Positions 43,580-53,919 of a stretch of DNA of 64,000 nucleotides are shown here, in pieces. The stretch is from contig CAZQGO010000006.1 in assembly GCA_964593065.1 (NCBI GenBank), forward strand, positions 1 to 64,000, written 5' to 3'. Both the position numbers and the translations under genes were made by a program. Position 1 is the stretch's first letter, and each line of letters starts with the position of its first letter. The notes under the pieces were generated by a model, which was not told where the DNA came from, made no database searches, and saw only the letters and a list, made by a program, of their open reading frames with translations. Origin of the DNA: CAZQGO01 sp964593065 (lineage in GTDB: Bacteria; Oederibacteriota; JAAXVQ01).

Positions 43580-44338
43580 ATGACTCCTTCGGGAAAATCC
43601 CGGCGCCCCGTCCAGAAGGCGGATACAAAAGCCGAAGTTAAAAAAATCACCTGGCCCGAATTATCCGTGGTCATCCCCGCTTACAATGAATCCGGGACGC
43701 TGGCGGAACTGGTGCGCCAGGTGCGCGCCGTGCCCCTGCGCAAGGAGATCATCGTGGTGGACGACGCCTCCACGGACGGGACCGATAAGGTCCTGGCCGG
43801 CTTGAAGGGCCCCGACCTGCGCGTGATCCGCCAGCCGCGGAACCTGGGCAAGGGTGCGGCCCTGCGGGCCGGATTCCAGGCGGCCAGGAACGAAGTGATC
43901 GTGGTCCAGGACGCGGACTTAGAGTACGACCCCACGGAATATACGGAGCTGGTGGCACCCATCGCGCGCGGCCAGGCCGACGTGGTCTACGGCAGCCGCT
44001 TCTTTTCCACCAAGGGACACCGGGTGCATCTCTACTGGCATTACGTGATGAACCGCCTGCTGACCATGCTGTGCAACATGTTCTCCAATCTGAATCTGAC
44101 GGACATGGAGACCTGTTACAAGGCCTTCCGGCGCGGGCTGTTGGCCAAGCTCAAGTTGAAGGAAAAGCGTTTCGGGTTCGAACCCGAGGTTACCATCAAG
44201 CTGGCGCGCACGGGCGCCCGCTTCTACGAGATCGGCATCTCCTACCACGGCCGTTCCTACGGGGAAGGCAAGAAGATCAAGGCCAAGGACGGCCTGCGCG
44301 CCCTGTATTGCATCTTCCGGTACGGCATCTTCGGCTGA
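43580..44338 (+). CDS. Dolichol-phosphate-mannose-synthase-like GT2 transferase
   Basis: The protein has 252 residues and is a soluble GT2 enzyme. Motifs are VVIPAYNESGTLAELV, VVDDASTDGT, NLGKGAALRAGFQAA, VQDADLEYDP (the DxD metal site) and GSRFF. MNRLLTMLCNMFSNLNLTDMETCYKAFRR is the usual DPM-like C-terminal signature. No membrane helix follows, so it belongs to the soluble DPM1 type. It likely makes a polyprenyl-phosphate-linked sugar for the GT-C enzymes encoded upstream. ATG 43580 is chosen. A TTG at 43559 is possible. Confidence 0.88.
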   Translation: MTPSGKSRRPVQKADTKAEVKKITWPELSVVIPAYNESGTLAELVRQVRAVPLRKEIIVVDDASTDGTDKVLAGLKGPDLRVIRQPRNLGKGAALRAGFQAARNEVIVVQDADLEYDPTEYTELVAPIARGQADVVYGSRFFSTKGHRVHLYWHYVMNRLLTMLCNMFSNLNLTDMETCYKAFRRGLLAKLKLKEKRFGFEPEVTIKLARTGARFYEIGISYHGRSYGEGKKIKAKDGLRALYCIFRYGIFG

Positions 44339-44424
44339 GCCGGCCGATAACGCTTTTACTGCTTTATTTTCCCGTTTTGCTTGTGGCATACTAAATAACC
44401 GCTATGGACTCCAAGGAGAGGACC

Positions 44425-45633
<1,209 letters not shown>

Positions 45634-45664
45634 TCCCTTGTCCGCGGCCCAAAGGAGAGCGCAC

Positions 45665-47116
45665 ATGGCAAAAACAGGCAGGAAGTCCAAGCATGCCGCC
45701 GGGAACAAGACTTTTTTGAAGGCCTGGTCGGGCCGCTTTACCAAGAGCATCGACCCGCGGGCCGAGACCTTCGCCTCCTCCCTGGCCGTGGACATTCATC
45801 TGCTGCCCTACGATATCCAGGGCAGCTCCGCCCATGCCGCCATGCTGGCGCGGCGCCGCATCATCAGCCTGAAGGATGCCCGGCGAATCCAACAGGGCTT
45901 GAAAAAAATCCTGGCCGAGTGGAAAGCCCGGAAACTGGTGGCCGTTCGCCAGGACGAGGACGTGCACATGCTGGTGGAGCGGCGCTTGCATGAATTGATC
46001 GGCCCGGCCGCCGGCAAATTGCACACCGCCCGCTCCCGCAACGACCAGAGCGTGACCGATCTGAAGCTGTATTTGCGGGACGGTGTGCAGGCCCTGGTGG
46101 AGGGGCTGAAGGAAGTGCAGCGCGCCCTGTTCGAACTGGCCGAAAAACACCGGGACTGGATCATGCCGGGGTACACCCACATGCAGGTGGCGCAGCCCGT
46201 CTTGGTGTCCCACTGGCTGCTCGCCCACCTGCAGGCTTTCCGGCGGGACGCCCAGCGCTGCCAGGCCCTGCTGCGCACCAGCTTGGACGAACTTCCCTTG
46301 GGAGCGGCGGCCTTGGCGGGCACGAGTCACCCCATCGACCGGAAGCTGACCGCCAAACTGCTGGGCTTCTCCCGGGTGAGTGAAAATTCCATGGACACCG
46401 TGTCGGACCGCGACTTCTGTCTGGAATTCCTGGCGGCGGCCGCCATCAGCAGCGTGCACTTCTCGCGCCTGGCGGAGGAGCTGGTCTGGTTTTCCTCCAG
46501 CGAGTTCCGTTTCGTGACCATGGACCAGGGGTTCGCCACGGGTTCGTCCATCCTGCCGCAAAAGCGCAATCCGGATATCGCGGAATTGCTGCGCGCGCGC
46601 AGCGGGAGGGTTTTTGGCAACCTGCAGAATCTGCTCACGGTGATGAAAGGTCTGCCCCTGACCTACAACCGCGACCTGCAGGAGGACAAGGAGGCGGTGT
46701 TCGACACCCTGGACACCCTGCTCGGGGCCTGCATGGTTTTAGCGCCCCTGCTGGACAGCCTGACTCTGCACCGGGAGCGCCTGGAGGAGGCCTGCCGCCA
46801 CGGTTTTCCCACCGCGACCGAGGCCGCCGATTTCCTGGCCCGCAAGGGAGTGCCGTTCCGCGAGGCGCACGCGGCCGTGGGCCGAGCCGTCACGGTGGCC
46901 AGCGACCAGGGCGTGGGCATCGAGGATTTAGACTTGAAGACCTGGAGGATGTTCCATCCTGCGTTTACCGCGGGAATACGCCGTGAAATCAGGCCTAAAA
47001 ACTCCGTGCAGGCGAAAAAATCCCTGGGAGGGACCTCGCCGGACCAGGTGAAACTGCAGCTGGACCGGTTGCGCAGGGAGTTATACGGCCAGCGAAAGGT
47101 GAAAATAAATCGTTGA
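45665..47116 (+). CDS. argH: ArgH, argininosuccinate lyase
   Basis: The protein has 483 residues, with a 20-residue basic N-terminal extension before the family start (LKAWSGRFT). Motifs are QDEDVHMLVERRL, HTARSRNDQSVTDL, TSHPIDR and GSSILPQKRNPD with the flexible catalytic loop (Ser in GSS). It splits argininosuccinate into arginine and fumarate and completes the pathway with argG. AAAGGAGAG precedes the ATG by 8 nt. The stop codon lies within the -35 of the promoter for the next gene. Confidence 0.96.
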   Translation: MAKTGRKSKHAAGNKTFLKAWSGRFTKSIDPRAETFASSLAVDIHLLPYDIQGSSAHAAMLARRRIISLKDARRIQQGLKKILAEWKARKLVAVRQDEDVHMLVERRLHELIGPAAGKLHTARSRNDQSVTDLKLYLRDGVQALVEGLKEVQRALFELAEKHRDWIMPGYTHMQVAQPVLVSHWLLAHLQAFRRDAQRCQALLRTSLDELPLGAAALAGTSHPIDRKLTAKLLGFSRVSENSMDTVSDRDFCLEFLAAAAISSVHFSRLAEELVWFSSSEFRFVTMDQGFATGSSILPQKRNPDIAELLRARSGRVFGNLQNLLTVMKGLPLTYNRDLQEDKEAVFDTLDTLLGACMVLAPLLDSLTLHRERLEEACRHGFPTATEAADFLARKGVPFREAHAAVGRAVTVASDQGVGIEDLDLKTWRMFHPAFTAGIRREIRPKNSVQAKKSLGGTSPDQVKLQLDRLRRELYGQRKVKINR

Positions 47117-47141
47117 CAGTATTTCGGCGGGCCGGTAGAAT
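47113..47141 (+). promoter_or_regulatory. Strong promoter for the ABC ATPase gene
   Basis: TTGACA at 47113-47118 (6 of 6) and TAGAAT at 47136-47141 (5 of 6) with a 17-nt spacer. The -35 overlaps the argH stop codon. The leader to the TTG start at 47258 is about 110 nt, with no obvious structure. Confidence 0.75.
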
Positions 47142-47257
47142 AGCAAAGAATTTATCTGTCCTGCTCTGTCCTCTTTTCTTTACTGCATGAGTCCTGGAAA
47201 GCGACCGCAAGGTCCATTTCTGCCCACAAGTCTTGGGTTGATCGGGGGAGGTCCGGC

Positions 47258-48361
47258 TTGGCACGCGTCGTATTGAAAAATGTCACCAAGCGTTTTCCGG
47301 GAGGCGTGAATGCCGTCAAGGATATCAACCTGACCTGTGAGGACAAGGAATTCATCGTCTTGGTCGGACCCTCGGGTTGCGGCAAATCCACGACCTTGCG
47401 CCTGATCGCAGGGCTGGAGGAGATCACGGAAGGGGAAATCGTCATCGGCGAGAAACTGGTCAATGACGTGCCGCCCAAGGACCGGGACATCGCCATGGTC
47501 TTCCAGAATTACGCCCTGTACCCCCACATGACCGTGTATGACAACATGGCCTTCGGCCTCAAATTGAACAAATATCCCCAGCATGAAATCCGGCAGCGCG
47601 TGATGGAGGCGGCCGACATCCTGAGCATCGGGGACCTCCTGGAACGCAAGCCCAAACAACTCTCCGGCGGGCAGCGGCAGCGGGTGGCCGTGGGGCGCGC
47701 CATCGTCCGCAAGCCCAAGGTGTTTCTCTTCGATGAACCGCTCTCCAACTTGGACGCCAAGCTCCGCGTCCAGATGCGCGCCGAGATCAGCAAGCTGCAT
47801 ACGCGGCTCCAGGCCACCATGATTTACGTGACTCATGACCAGGTGGAAGCCATGACCATGGGCGACCGGATCGTGGTGATGCGGGACGGCTTCATCCAGC
47901 AGATCGCCGATCCCATCACCCTGTACGACCAGCCCGCCAACAAGTTCGTTGCCGGCTTCATGGGTTCCCCGGCCATGAATTTCATGGAGGGGACCGTCGT
48001 CAAGAAAAAGGACAACTTTTTCTTTCACGAGGAAAATTTCACGGTGCGGATCATCGACAACCACGTCGAGGCGCTCGAGGGGTTCCTCGGCAAGGAGCTC
48101 ACCCTCGGCATCCGCCCCGAGGACATTTACGACAAGATTTACTACCCGGACGCCCCGCCGGACAACACCATCACCGCCACCGTGGAAGTCGTGGAGCCCA
48201 TGGGCGCCGAGGCCTACCTCTACCTGACCACCGGCAAGAGCCCTTTCCTCGCCCGGGTCGATTCCTACGAGCAGATCGACATCAACCAGGACATCGACCT
48301 GGTCTTTGATATGACCAAGGCCCATTTCTTCGATAAGGAAACGGAGCAAACCATCATCTAA
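47258..48361 (+). CDS. UgpC/MsmK-type sugar ABC transporter ATPase (solitary)
   Basis: The protein has 367 residues. Walker A is GPSGCGKST (about 37-45), the signature LSGGQRQRVAVGRAIV is near 135, and Walker B is VFLFDEPLSNLDA. The C-terminal third is the TOBE/regulatory domain typical of MalK, UgpC and MsmK. It starts at TTG 47258, preceded by GGGGGAGG at 47244-47251. No permease or binding protein gene is in the window. MsmK-type ATPases are known to serve several distant sugar permeases, which would explain a lone gene with a strong promoter. The stop overlaps the lptD ATG (TAATG). Confidence 0.88.
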   Translation: MARVVLKNVTKRFPGGVNAVKDINLTCEDKEFIVLVGPSGCGKSTTLRLIAGLEEITEGEIVIGEKLVNDVPPKDRDIAMVFQNYALYPHMTVYDNMAFGLKLNKYPQHEIRQRVMEAADILSIGDLLERKPKQLSGGQRQRVAVGRAIVRKPKVFLFDEPLSNLDAKLRVQMRAEISKLHTRLQATMIYVTHDQVEAMTMGDRIVVMRDGFIQQIADPITLYDQPANKFVAGFMGSPAMNFMEGTVVKKKDNFFFHEENFTVRIIDNHVEALEGFLGKELTLGIRPEDIYDKIYYPDAPPDNTITATVEVVEPMGAEAYLYLTTGKSPFLARVDSYEQIDINQDIDLVFDMTKAHFFDKETEQTII

Positions 48362-50592
48362 TGGTTCCGAGCCCGGACAACGGGTCCAGCACCGGCAGGC
48401 TTGAACCACGCGGCGTCCCCTCCGGGGGCACGCCGTTTTTTTTACTCTGCCTGTTTCTGGCCCTGAACCTGGCTGCGCCCTCCCGGGCGGCCTCCCCTGC
48501 CGGGACCGCGCCGTCGTCCCCGGCGGCCCCCGCGGGCAATACCCTGCCGGGGACGCAGCGCATCCTGCTGACCGCCGACAGCCTGGACTACCATGAAGCC
48601 GCCCAGTCCATCCATGCGCAAGGCCACGTGCGCGTGTGGTACGCCAGCATCACCCTGACCGCTGAATCCGCGGATGCCGACTTAACGACCCGGCGGCTGC
48701 AGGCCGAGGGCGACGTGGTCCTGGTGGACCAGGGGAAAAAAATCCGCTGCGCGCGCTTAATCTACGACCTGGAAACCCGTTCGGCCGAGGCGGAGGGCAT
48801 CCTGTTTGCCACCTACCCCTGGTATTACCAGGGGACCCGGGTGGACAAACAGGGGGAAAAAAACGTCACCATCACCGCGCCGAATTTCACCACCTGCAAC
48901 GCCCGGCATCCCCACTACCATCTGACCGCCAGCCGGATCGATATCGTCCTGGGGGAATCGCTGACGGCGTACGACGCGGTTTTGTACATCGGGACCACGC
49001 CGGTGTTTTACCTGCCCTGGTTCTGGCGCTCCCTGCGGGATTCCCGGCCGCCTTTTTCCATCCAGGTGGGATACAACGAGATCGAGGGCGCCTACGTGAA
49101 AACCCGCTTCAATTACTACCTCCTGGAGGAAAATTACGGCTCCCTGCTCCTGGACTTGATGGAAAAAAAAGGACTGGGGTACGGCCTGGAGCAGCACCTG
49201 CATTACCGCTTTGCCGGGGAAGGAGACGGCGACTTGTCCGGTTTCTACATCCGGGAAAAGGATACGGAAGTGGAACGCTCGAACCTCAAGCTGGAACACC
49301 GCCACGAATTCGGCCCCCGCGACCTGTTGCAGGTGAGCGTCGATTACCTGTCGGACCGCAGTTTCAACCGGGAATTCTCCTACGACCTGGTGGACTCCTT
49401 TCAGCAGAAATCCTATCTGGCCTTTTCCCACCGCGGGGACAATTATTATCTGGGTGTCGTGGCGGCGGACACGGAAACCCTCGACCTGGCGTTGAATAAA
49501 TATTACCCCTCCAGCCGCCAGTTGCCGGGCCTGGATTTCTCCCTGTCCCCGGTCAAGGCCTGGAGTTGGCCCTCCCCGCTGTACTTCAGCCTCAGTTCCT
49601 CCTTGAGCCGCAACTACGAGCGCGTGGACGTGTACGGCCCGGGCCTCGATGCCGAGGGGAATCCGGTGACACTGCAGCAAATTTCCTACCGGTTCCGGGA
49701 CAACCTGTCCTTTTCACCCAAGCTCACCCAGACCTTCGCGACCTCGCCCTACGTCCTGACCCAGCCCAGCTTCTCCTGGTCATTTGCCGCGCCCTTTTCC
49801 GGCTACAGCAAGGAAAGCCTGATCCCGGGTTACTCGTCGGATGACACCCAGGCGCCGACGCGCCTGGACGCGGCCTACAGCACAAGCCTGTCCCTGACCA
49901 ATAAATGGGTGAATTACCAGCGCACCCGTCCCACCCACCTGGTGCAGAGCCGGTTGTCGCATAGTTTTACCCGCCGGATTTCCCACTTGGACGAGGCCGG
50001 GGTGGCCCTGGCCGGCGTCAGCAGCAACAGCCTCGGGCTGGGACTCGATTATTTTGCCGGCAGCGTTTTGTCCCTGCAGGCTTCGACGAATTACAACCTT
50101 CTGCCCGTAGCCGGGGGCGCCGGCTGGAGCCAGCGTCTGTCCCCGTTGAATCTCAACGGGCGCGCCGCGCCCTGGGAAAAGCTGAACTTCAGCTGGCAGG
50201 GCTTGTACGACTGGACCCTGGGCCGGATCAACAGCGGGTACTTTGCCGCCAATACATTCGGGAGCAAGTGGAGCGCCTTTGTCAACGGTTCCTATTCGTA
50301 CCGCTTGAATAATCCCAAGCCCGACGCGATTTACGCCACGGCCGGCGGCAACTATGCCTTCGACTTCGGGCTGTCGGTGCAAACCTCCGTCCAATACGAT
50401 TTCACCGAGAAGCGTTTCAACAACATCACCCTCGGCGTGTCGCATGACCTGCATTGCTGGGAACTCCAGGCGGGGTTTGTCCGCTACCTGGACGGCCGGT
50501 CCGAGATCGGCGCGGGCATCACCCTGAAGGCCTTTCCCACCATCAGCGCGGGCAAGGCCGGAGCCGGCGGGTTCAACGTCGGGGAATATTAG
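48361..50592 (+). CDS. lptD: LptD-type LPS assembly outer-membrane protein
   Basis: The protein has 743 residues. The hydrophobic core of a signal peptide is at about residues 27-41 (FFLLCLFLALNLAAP). A beta-jellyroll OstA domain (about 68-180) follows, with ILLTADSLDYHEAAQSI and the LptD phrase APNFTTCNARHPHYHLTA. The rest is a many-stranded barrel that ends near residue 735. LptD inserts lipopolysaccharide into the outer leaflet. The ATG overlaps the stop of the ABC ATPase gene. An intrinsic-terminator-like hairpin lies inside codons 17-28. The N-terminal 25 residues are poor in Lys, and a downstream start is possible but none is supported by a ribosome-binding site. Confidence 0.88.
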   Translation: MVPSPDNGSSTGRLEPRGVPSGGTPFFLLCLFLALNLAAPSRAASPAGTAPSSPAAPAGNTLPGTQRILLTADSLDYHEAAQSIHAQGHVRVWYASITLTAESADADLTTRRLQAEGDVVLVDQGKKIRCARLIYDLETRSAEAEGILFATYPWYYQGTRVDKQGEKNVTITAPNFTTCNARHPHYHLTASRIDIVLGESLTAYDAVLYIGTTPVFYLPWFWRSLRDSRPPFSIQVGYNEIEGAYVKTRFNYYLLEENYGSLLLDLMEKKGLGYGLEQHLHYRFAGEGDGDLSGFYIREKDTEVERSNLKLEHRHEFGPRDLLQVSVDYLSDRSFNREFSYDLVDSFQQKSYLAFSHRGDNYYLGVVAADTETLDLALNKYYPSSRQLPGLDFSLSPVKAWSWPSPLYFSLSSSLSRNYERVDVYGPGLDAEGNPVTLQQISYRFRDNLSFSPKLTQTFATSPYVLTQPSFSWSFAAPFSGYSKESLIPGYSSDDTQAPTRLDAAYSTSLSLTNKWVNYQRTRPTHLVQSRLSHSFTRRISHLDEAGVALAGVSSNSLGLGLDYFAGSVLSLQASTNYNLLPVAGGAGWSQRLSPLNLNGRAAPWEKLNFSWQGLYDWTLGRINSGYFAANTFGSKWSAFVNGSYSYRLNNPKPDAIYATAGGNYAFDFGLSVQTSVQYDFTEKRFNNITLGVSHDLHCWELQAGFVRYLDGRSEIGAGITLKAFPTISAGKAGAGGFNVGEY
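48411..48443 (+). terminator. Terminator-like hairpin within the 5' end of lptD
   Basis: CGGCG (48411-48415), T and CCCC pair with GGGG, A and CGCCG (48431-48435), with a TCC loop and a 2-nt bulge. Eight T follow at 48436-48443. It lies within the first 30 codons of lptD, so translation of lptD would have to prevent termination. Confidence 0.6.
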
Positions 50593-50618
50593 CTCCCGCC
50601 GCCGCCCCGGTTTCGCAC

Positions 50619-50647
50619 TTGCCGGAAATTCAAGGAAATGCTATAAT
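50619..50647 (+). promoter_or_regulatory. Promoter for the nucleotide-sugar operon
   Basis: TTGCCG at 50619-50624 (4 of 6) and TATAAT at 50642-50647 (6 of 6) with a 17-nt spacer, in the gap after lptD. The following genes run in one direction to the end of the window with short gaps, so this may drive a long operon. Confidence 0.6.
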
Positions 50648-50769
50648 TTCCACTCTTTTTAGGTGACAAGTTTAATCTGCCGTTGCGCCCTCAACCCGCC
50701 TGGCCCGCGGGGAAAAGCCGTGGTTTACGGCCGGCGGGGCGCACGGCGAACGGCGGGAGGTTGGAAGTC

Positions 50770-52059
50770 GTGAAACTTTGCGTGGTAGGCACCGGCTATG
50801 TCGGGCTGGTCAGTTGCGCCTGCTTTGCCGATCTGGGCAACGAAGTGATCGGCGTGGACGTGGACCGGGAGAAAATCGAGAAATTGAAACGGGGCGTGTT
50901 GCCCATCTACGAGCCCGGCCTCAAGGAACTGGTCGACCGGAACTTGGGCAAACGTCTGAGCTTCACCACCGACCTGGGGCAGGGGGTCCAAGACTCGGAT
51001 TTCATCTTTATCGCGGTCGGAACGCCGCAGGGTCCGACGGGCGAAGCGGACCTGACCTACGTCAAGCAGGTGGCGGCGGGCATCGGCCGGCATCTGAACG
51101 GCCCCAAGATCGTGGTGGATAAAAGCACCGTGCCGGTGGGCATGGGGGACTTGGTCGCGAGCATCATCGAGGAACAGGGGAGCGGGAAACATCCGGTGAA
51201 CGTGGTCTCCAATCCCGAGTTCCTGCGGGAGGGTTCCGCGGTTCACGACTTCATGAACCCGGACCGCATCCTGATCGGCACCGATCATGGGACCGCGGCC
51301 GAGAAGGTGCGTGAATTGTATGCGCCCTTGGAAGCGAATACCATGATCACCGACCTGCGGTCCGCGGAAATGATCAAATACGCCAGCAACGCCTTTTTGG
51401 CCACGAAAATCACCTTCATCAACGAGATCGCCAACCTGTGCGAGCGCGTCAACGCGGACGTGGCCAAGGTGGCCCACGGCATGGGACTGGACACCCGCAT
51501 CAGTCCGGCCTTCTTGGCCGCCGGCGCCGGCTACGGGGGCTCCTGTTTTCCCAAGGATGTTTCCGCCCTCATCCAGATTGCGGACAAGGAGGACTACGAT
51601 TTCCGGCTGCTCAAGGCCGTGGTTGCGGTCAATGAGTTTCAGAAGCGCTCCGTGGTCACCCGCATCAAGGAGGTGCTGGGCCCCCTGGAAGGCAAGCAAA
51701 TCGCGCTTCTCGGGCTGGCCTATAAGTCCAATACCGACGACATGCGCGAAGCCGTGGCGCTCGAGGTCAGCCGCCTGCTGCTGGACGGCGGCGCCCGCGT
51801 GCGCGCCTACGATCCCGCGGCCATGGACAACGCCCGCCGGCTCCTCCCCGAGGTCAAACTCGCGGAAAACGCCTACGCCGCGGCGGAAGGGGCGCATTGC
51901 CTGGTGGTCCTGACCGAATGGAACGAATTCAAGGAAATGGACCTGGGCCGCGTCAAGGCGGGCATGCGCACGCCCATCATCGTGGACGGCCGCAACATTT
52001 TCGACCCCAATAAGGTGAAGGCGCTCGGCTTCACCTACCGGGGCGTCGGGCGCCGGTGA
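50770..52059 (+). CDS. UDP-glucose 6-dehydrogenase-type enzyme
   Basis: The protein has 429 residues. The N-terminal Rossmann motif VVGTGYVGLVSCACFADLGNEV, the middle domain and the catalytic Cys in GYGGSCFPKD (about residue 259) identify the UDP-glucose/GDP-mannose dehydrogenase family. It oxidises UDP-glucose to UDP-glucuronate with two NAD. UDP-ManNAc or GDP-mannose as substrate cannot be excluded. GGGAGG at 50755-50760 lies 9 nt before the GTG at 50770, which fixes the start. It heads the sugar operon. Confidence 0.92.
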   Translation: MKLCVVGTGYVGLVSCACFADLGNEVIGVDVDREKIEKLKRGVLPIYEPGLKELVDRNLGKRLSFTTDLGQGVQDSDFIFIAVGTPQGPTGEADLTYVKQVAAGIGRHLNGPKIVVDKSTVPVGMGDLVASIIEEQGSGKHPVNVVSNPEFLREGSAVHDFMNPDRILIGTDHGTAAEKVRELYAPLEANTMITDLRSAEMIKYASNAFLATKITFINEIANLCERVNADVAKVAHGMGLDTRISPAFLAAGAGYGGSCFPKDVSALIQIADKEDYDFRLLKAVVAVNEFQKRSVVTRIKEVLGPLEGKQIALLGLAYKSNTDDMREAVALEVSRLLLDGGARVRAYDPAAMDNARRLLPEVKLAENAYAAAEGAHCLVVLTEWNEFKEMDLGRVKAGMRTPIIVDGRNIFDPNKVKALGFTYRGVGRR

Positions 52060-52078
52060 CGGCGCCGGGAGGTTCGGC

Positions 52079-52840
52079 ATGAGCGCGAAGATCCGGGGGG
52101 TGATTTTGGCAGGGGGCCTGGGCACCCGTCTGCGGCCCCTGACCGACATTACCAACAAACACCTGCTGCCCGTCTACGACCGGCCGATGATCTTTCATCC
52201 CCTGCACAAGCTGGCCGAAGCCGGCATCGATGAGATCATGCTGGTCACGGGGGGCAACAACGCCGGAGATTTCCTGCGCCTGCTGGGGGACGGCCGCCAG
52301 TTCGGACTCCGCCGCCTGCAGTACGCCTATCAGAAGGGCGAGGGCGGCATCGCCGCCGCCCTCGGGCTGGCCGAGGATTTCGCGGAGGGCGAACGGATCG
52401 TGGTTTTTTTGGGCGACAACATCATCACCGCGCCGCTGCGCCCCTACGTGGACCGCTATCGGAAGCAGGCGCGGGGCGGCATGTTGCTGCTGCATCCGGT
52501 TTCCGATCCGAAGGCCTACGGCGTACCGTCCTTGCGGGACGGCAAGATCGTCAAGATCGTGGAAAAACCGCGGCGGCCCCCCTCCGGCTACGCGGTCGTC
52601 GGCATCTACTGTTATGACGCCCAGGTGTTCAGGATCATCCGCACCCTGAAGCCCTCCCACCGCGGGGAGCTGGAGATCACGGATGTGAACAACGCCTACC
52701 TGCGGCGGCACCAAATGACCTACGAGGTGCTGCGGGGAAAATGGGCGGACGCGGGCGAGTCCATCGATTCCTGGTTTGCCGCCAATCTCACGGCCCGGGA
52801 TGAACGCCTGCGGGAAAGAAACCGGGCAAAGGCGGGTTGA
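52079..52840 (+). CDS. RmlA-like glucose-1-phosphate thymidylyltransferase (short form)
   Basis: The protein has 253 residues, of the short RmlA type lacking the C-terminal extension of the 290-residue enzyme. The signature GVILAGGLGTRLRPLT is at the start. ITNKHLLPVYDRPMIFHP and VVFLGDNII follow. It activates glucose-1-phosphate with dTTP. The next gene uses dTDP-glucose. The start lies 19 nt after the previous gene. Confidence 0.9.
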   Translation: MSAKIRGVILAGGLGTRLRPLTDITNKHLLPVYDRPMIFHPLHKLAEAGIDEIMLVTGGNNAGDFLRLLGDGRQFGLRRLQYAYQKGEGGIAAALGLAEDFAEGERIVVFLGDNIITAPLRPYVDRYRKQARGGMLLLHPVSDPKAYGVPSLRDGKIVKIVEKPRRPPSGYAVVGIYCYDAQVFRIIRTLKPSHRGELEITDVNNAYLRRHQMTYEVLRGKWADAGESIDSWFAANLTARDERLRERNRAKAG

Positions 52841-52843
52841 CGC

Positions 52844-53872
52844 ATGCGCCTCTTGGTGACCGGCGGAGCCGGGTTCATCGGCTCCCACTTCGTGGATCGG
52901 CGCTTGCGCCGGCATCCCCGCGACCTGGTGGTGGTGCTGGACAAGCTGACCTATGCCGGGAACCTGGCCAACCTGGCCCAGGCACGCCGCCACGCGCGCT
53001 TCCGTTTCCAGCGGGGCGACATCTGCGAGGCGGCGACCGTGGACCGGCTGGTGCGGCGGCACCGGATCGAGGCCATCGTCAATTTCGCGGCGGAAACCCA
53101 TGTCGACCGGTCGATCCTGAAACCCGGCGAATTCACCCGCACGGACATCCTGGGGACCCAGGTGCTGCTGGAGGCGGTACGCCGCCACCGCATCCGGCGC
53201 TTCCTGCAGATCTCCACGGACGAAGTCTACGGATCGATCGCGCGCGGAGCCTGCCGCGAGGATGCGCCGCTGAAGCCTTCCAGCCCCTATTCCGCCTCGA
53301 AGGCGGGAGCCGACCTGCTGGTGCAGGCCTACGGGCGGACCTTCGGCTTGCCGGTCCTCATCGTCCGGTCCTCCAATAATTTCGGGCCGCGGCAGTACCC
53401 GGAAAAGCTGATTCCCCTGTTCGTCACCAACGCCCTGGAGGACCGCCCGCTGCCCCTGTACGGCGACGGCCTGAACGTCCGGGACTGGATCTACGTGGAG
53501 GACAACTGCGCGGGCGTGGCCTATGTTTTGAGCCGGGGCCGGCCGGGCGAGGTGTACAATCTCGGCGGCGGCAATCCGCGCACGAACCGGCAGATCACGG
53601 AGGCGATCCTGCGGCTGCTGGGCAAACCCGGAAGCCTGGTGCGGCGGGTCGCCGACCGCCCGGGTCATGACCGCCGCTATGCCCTGGACTCCGGCAGGCT
53701 CTCCCGCCTGGGTTGGAATCCGCAGCGGCCGTTCCTCAAGGCCCTGCAGGAGACCGTGGCCTGGTACCGGGATCATCCGGAATGGTGGCGGCCGCTGAAA
53801 GGCCGCGCCTACCGCCGGTATTACCGGCAGCAGTACGGACGGCGCCGGCGGCCGGGTTCGGCGCGGACCTGA
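52844..53872 (+). CDS. rmlB: RmlB, dTDP-glucose 4,6-dehydratase
   Basis: The protein has 342 residues, an extended SDR. GGAGFIGSHFVD is the NAD motif, ISTDEVYGSI the Thr/Asp/Glu catalytic set and YSASKAGADLL the Tyr-Lys pair. It converts dTDP-glucose to dTDP-4-keto-6-deoxyglucose. It starts 3 nt after the RmlA-like gene. The 3' end is rich in Arg (RRYYRQQYGRRRRPGS), a small oddity. Confidence 0.93.
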   Translation: MRLLVTGGAGFIGSHFVDRRLRRHPRDLVVVLDKLTYAGNLANLAQARRHARFRFQRGDICEAATVDRLVRRHRIEAIVNFAAETHVDRSILKPGEFTRTDILGTQVLLEAVRRHRIRRFLQISTDEVYGSIARGACREDAPLKPSSPYSASKAGADLLVQAYGRTFGLPVLIVRSSNNFGPRQYPEKLIPLFVTNALEDRPLPLYGDGLNVRDWIYVEDNCAGVAYVLSRGRPGEVYNLGGGNPRTNRQITEAILRLLGKPGSLVRRVADRPGHDRRYALDSGRLSRLGWNPQRPFLKALQETVAWYRDHPEWWRPLKGRAYRRYYRQQYGRRRRPGSART

Positions 53873-53919
53873 CCGCGGGACCGGTGCGGGGCGTGAAGGA
53901 CCACAAGGAGGCAGGATCC

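Larger units (their letters stand above)
34789..44400. other. Accessory region splitting the arginine cluster (argF | argG)
   Basis: About 9.6 kb separates argF from argG, while argB-D-F and argG-H are each tightly packed. By eye the DNA is GC-rich up to about 35.9 kb, strongly AT-rich (roughly one third GC) from there to about 39.77 kb, intermediate to about 41.3 kb, then host-like. The genes are a secreted protein, a lectin-tipped protein, three GT-C-like proteins, a SIR2-like protein and a GT2 transferase. No integrase, transposase or tRNA is seen in it. Confidence 0.75.
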
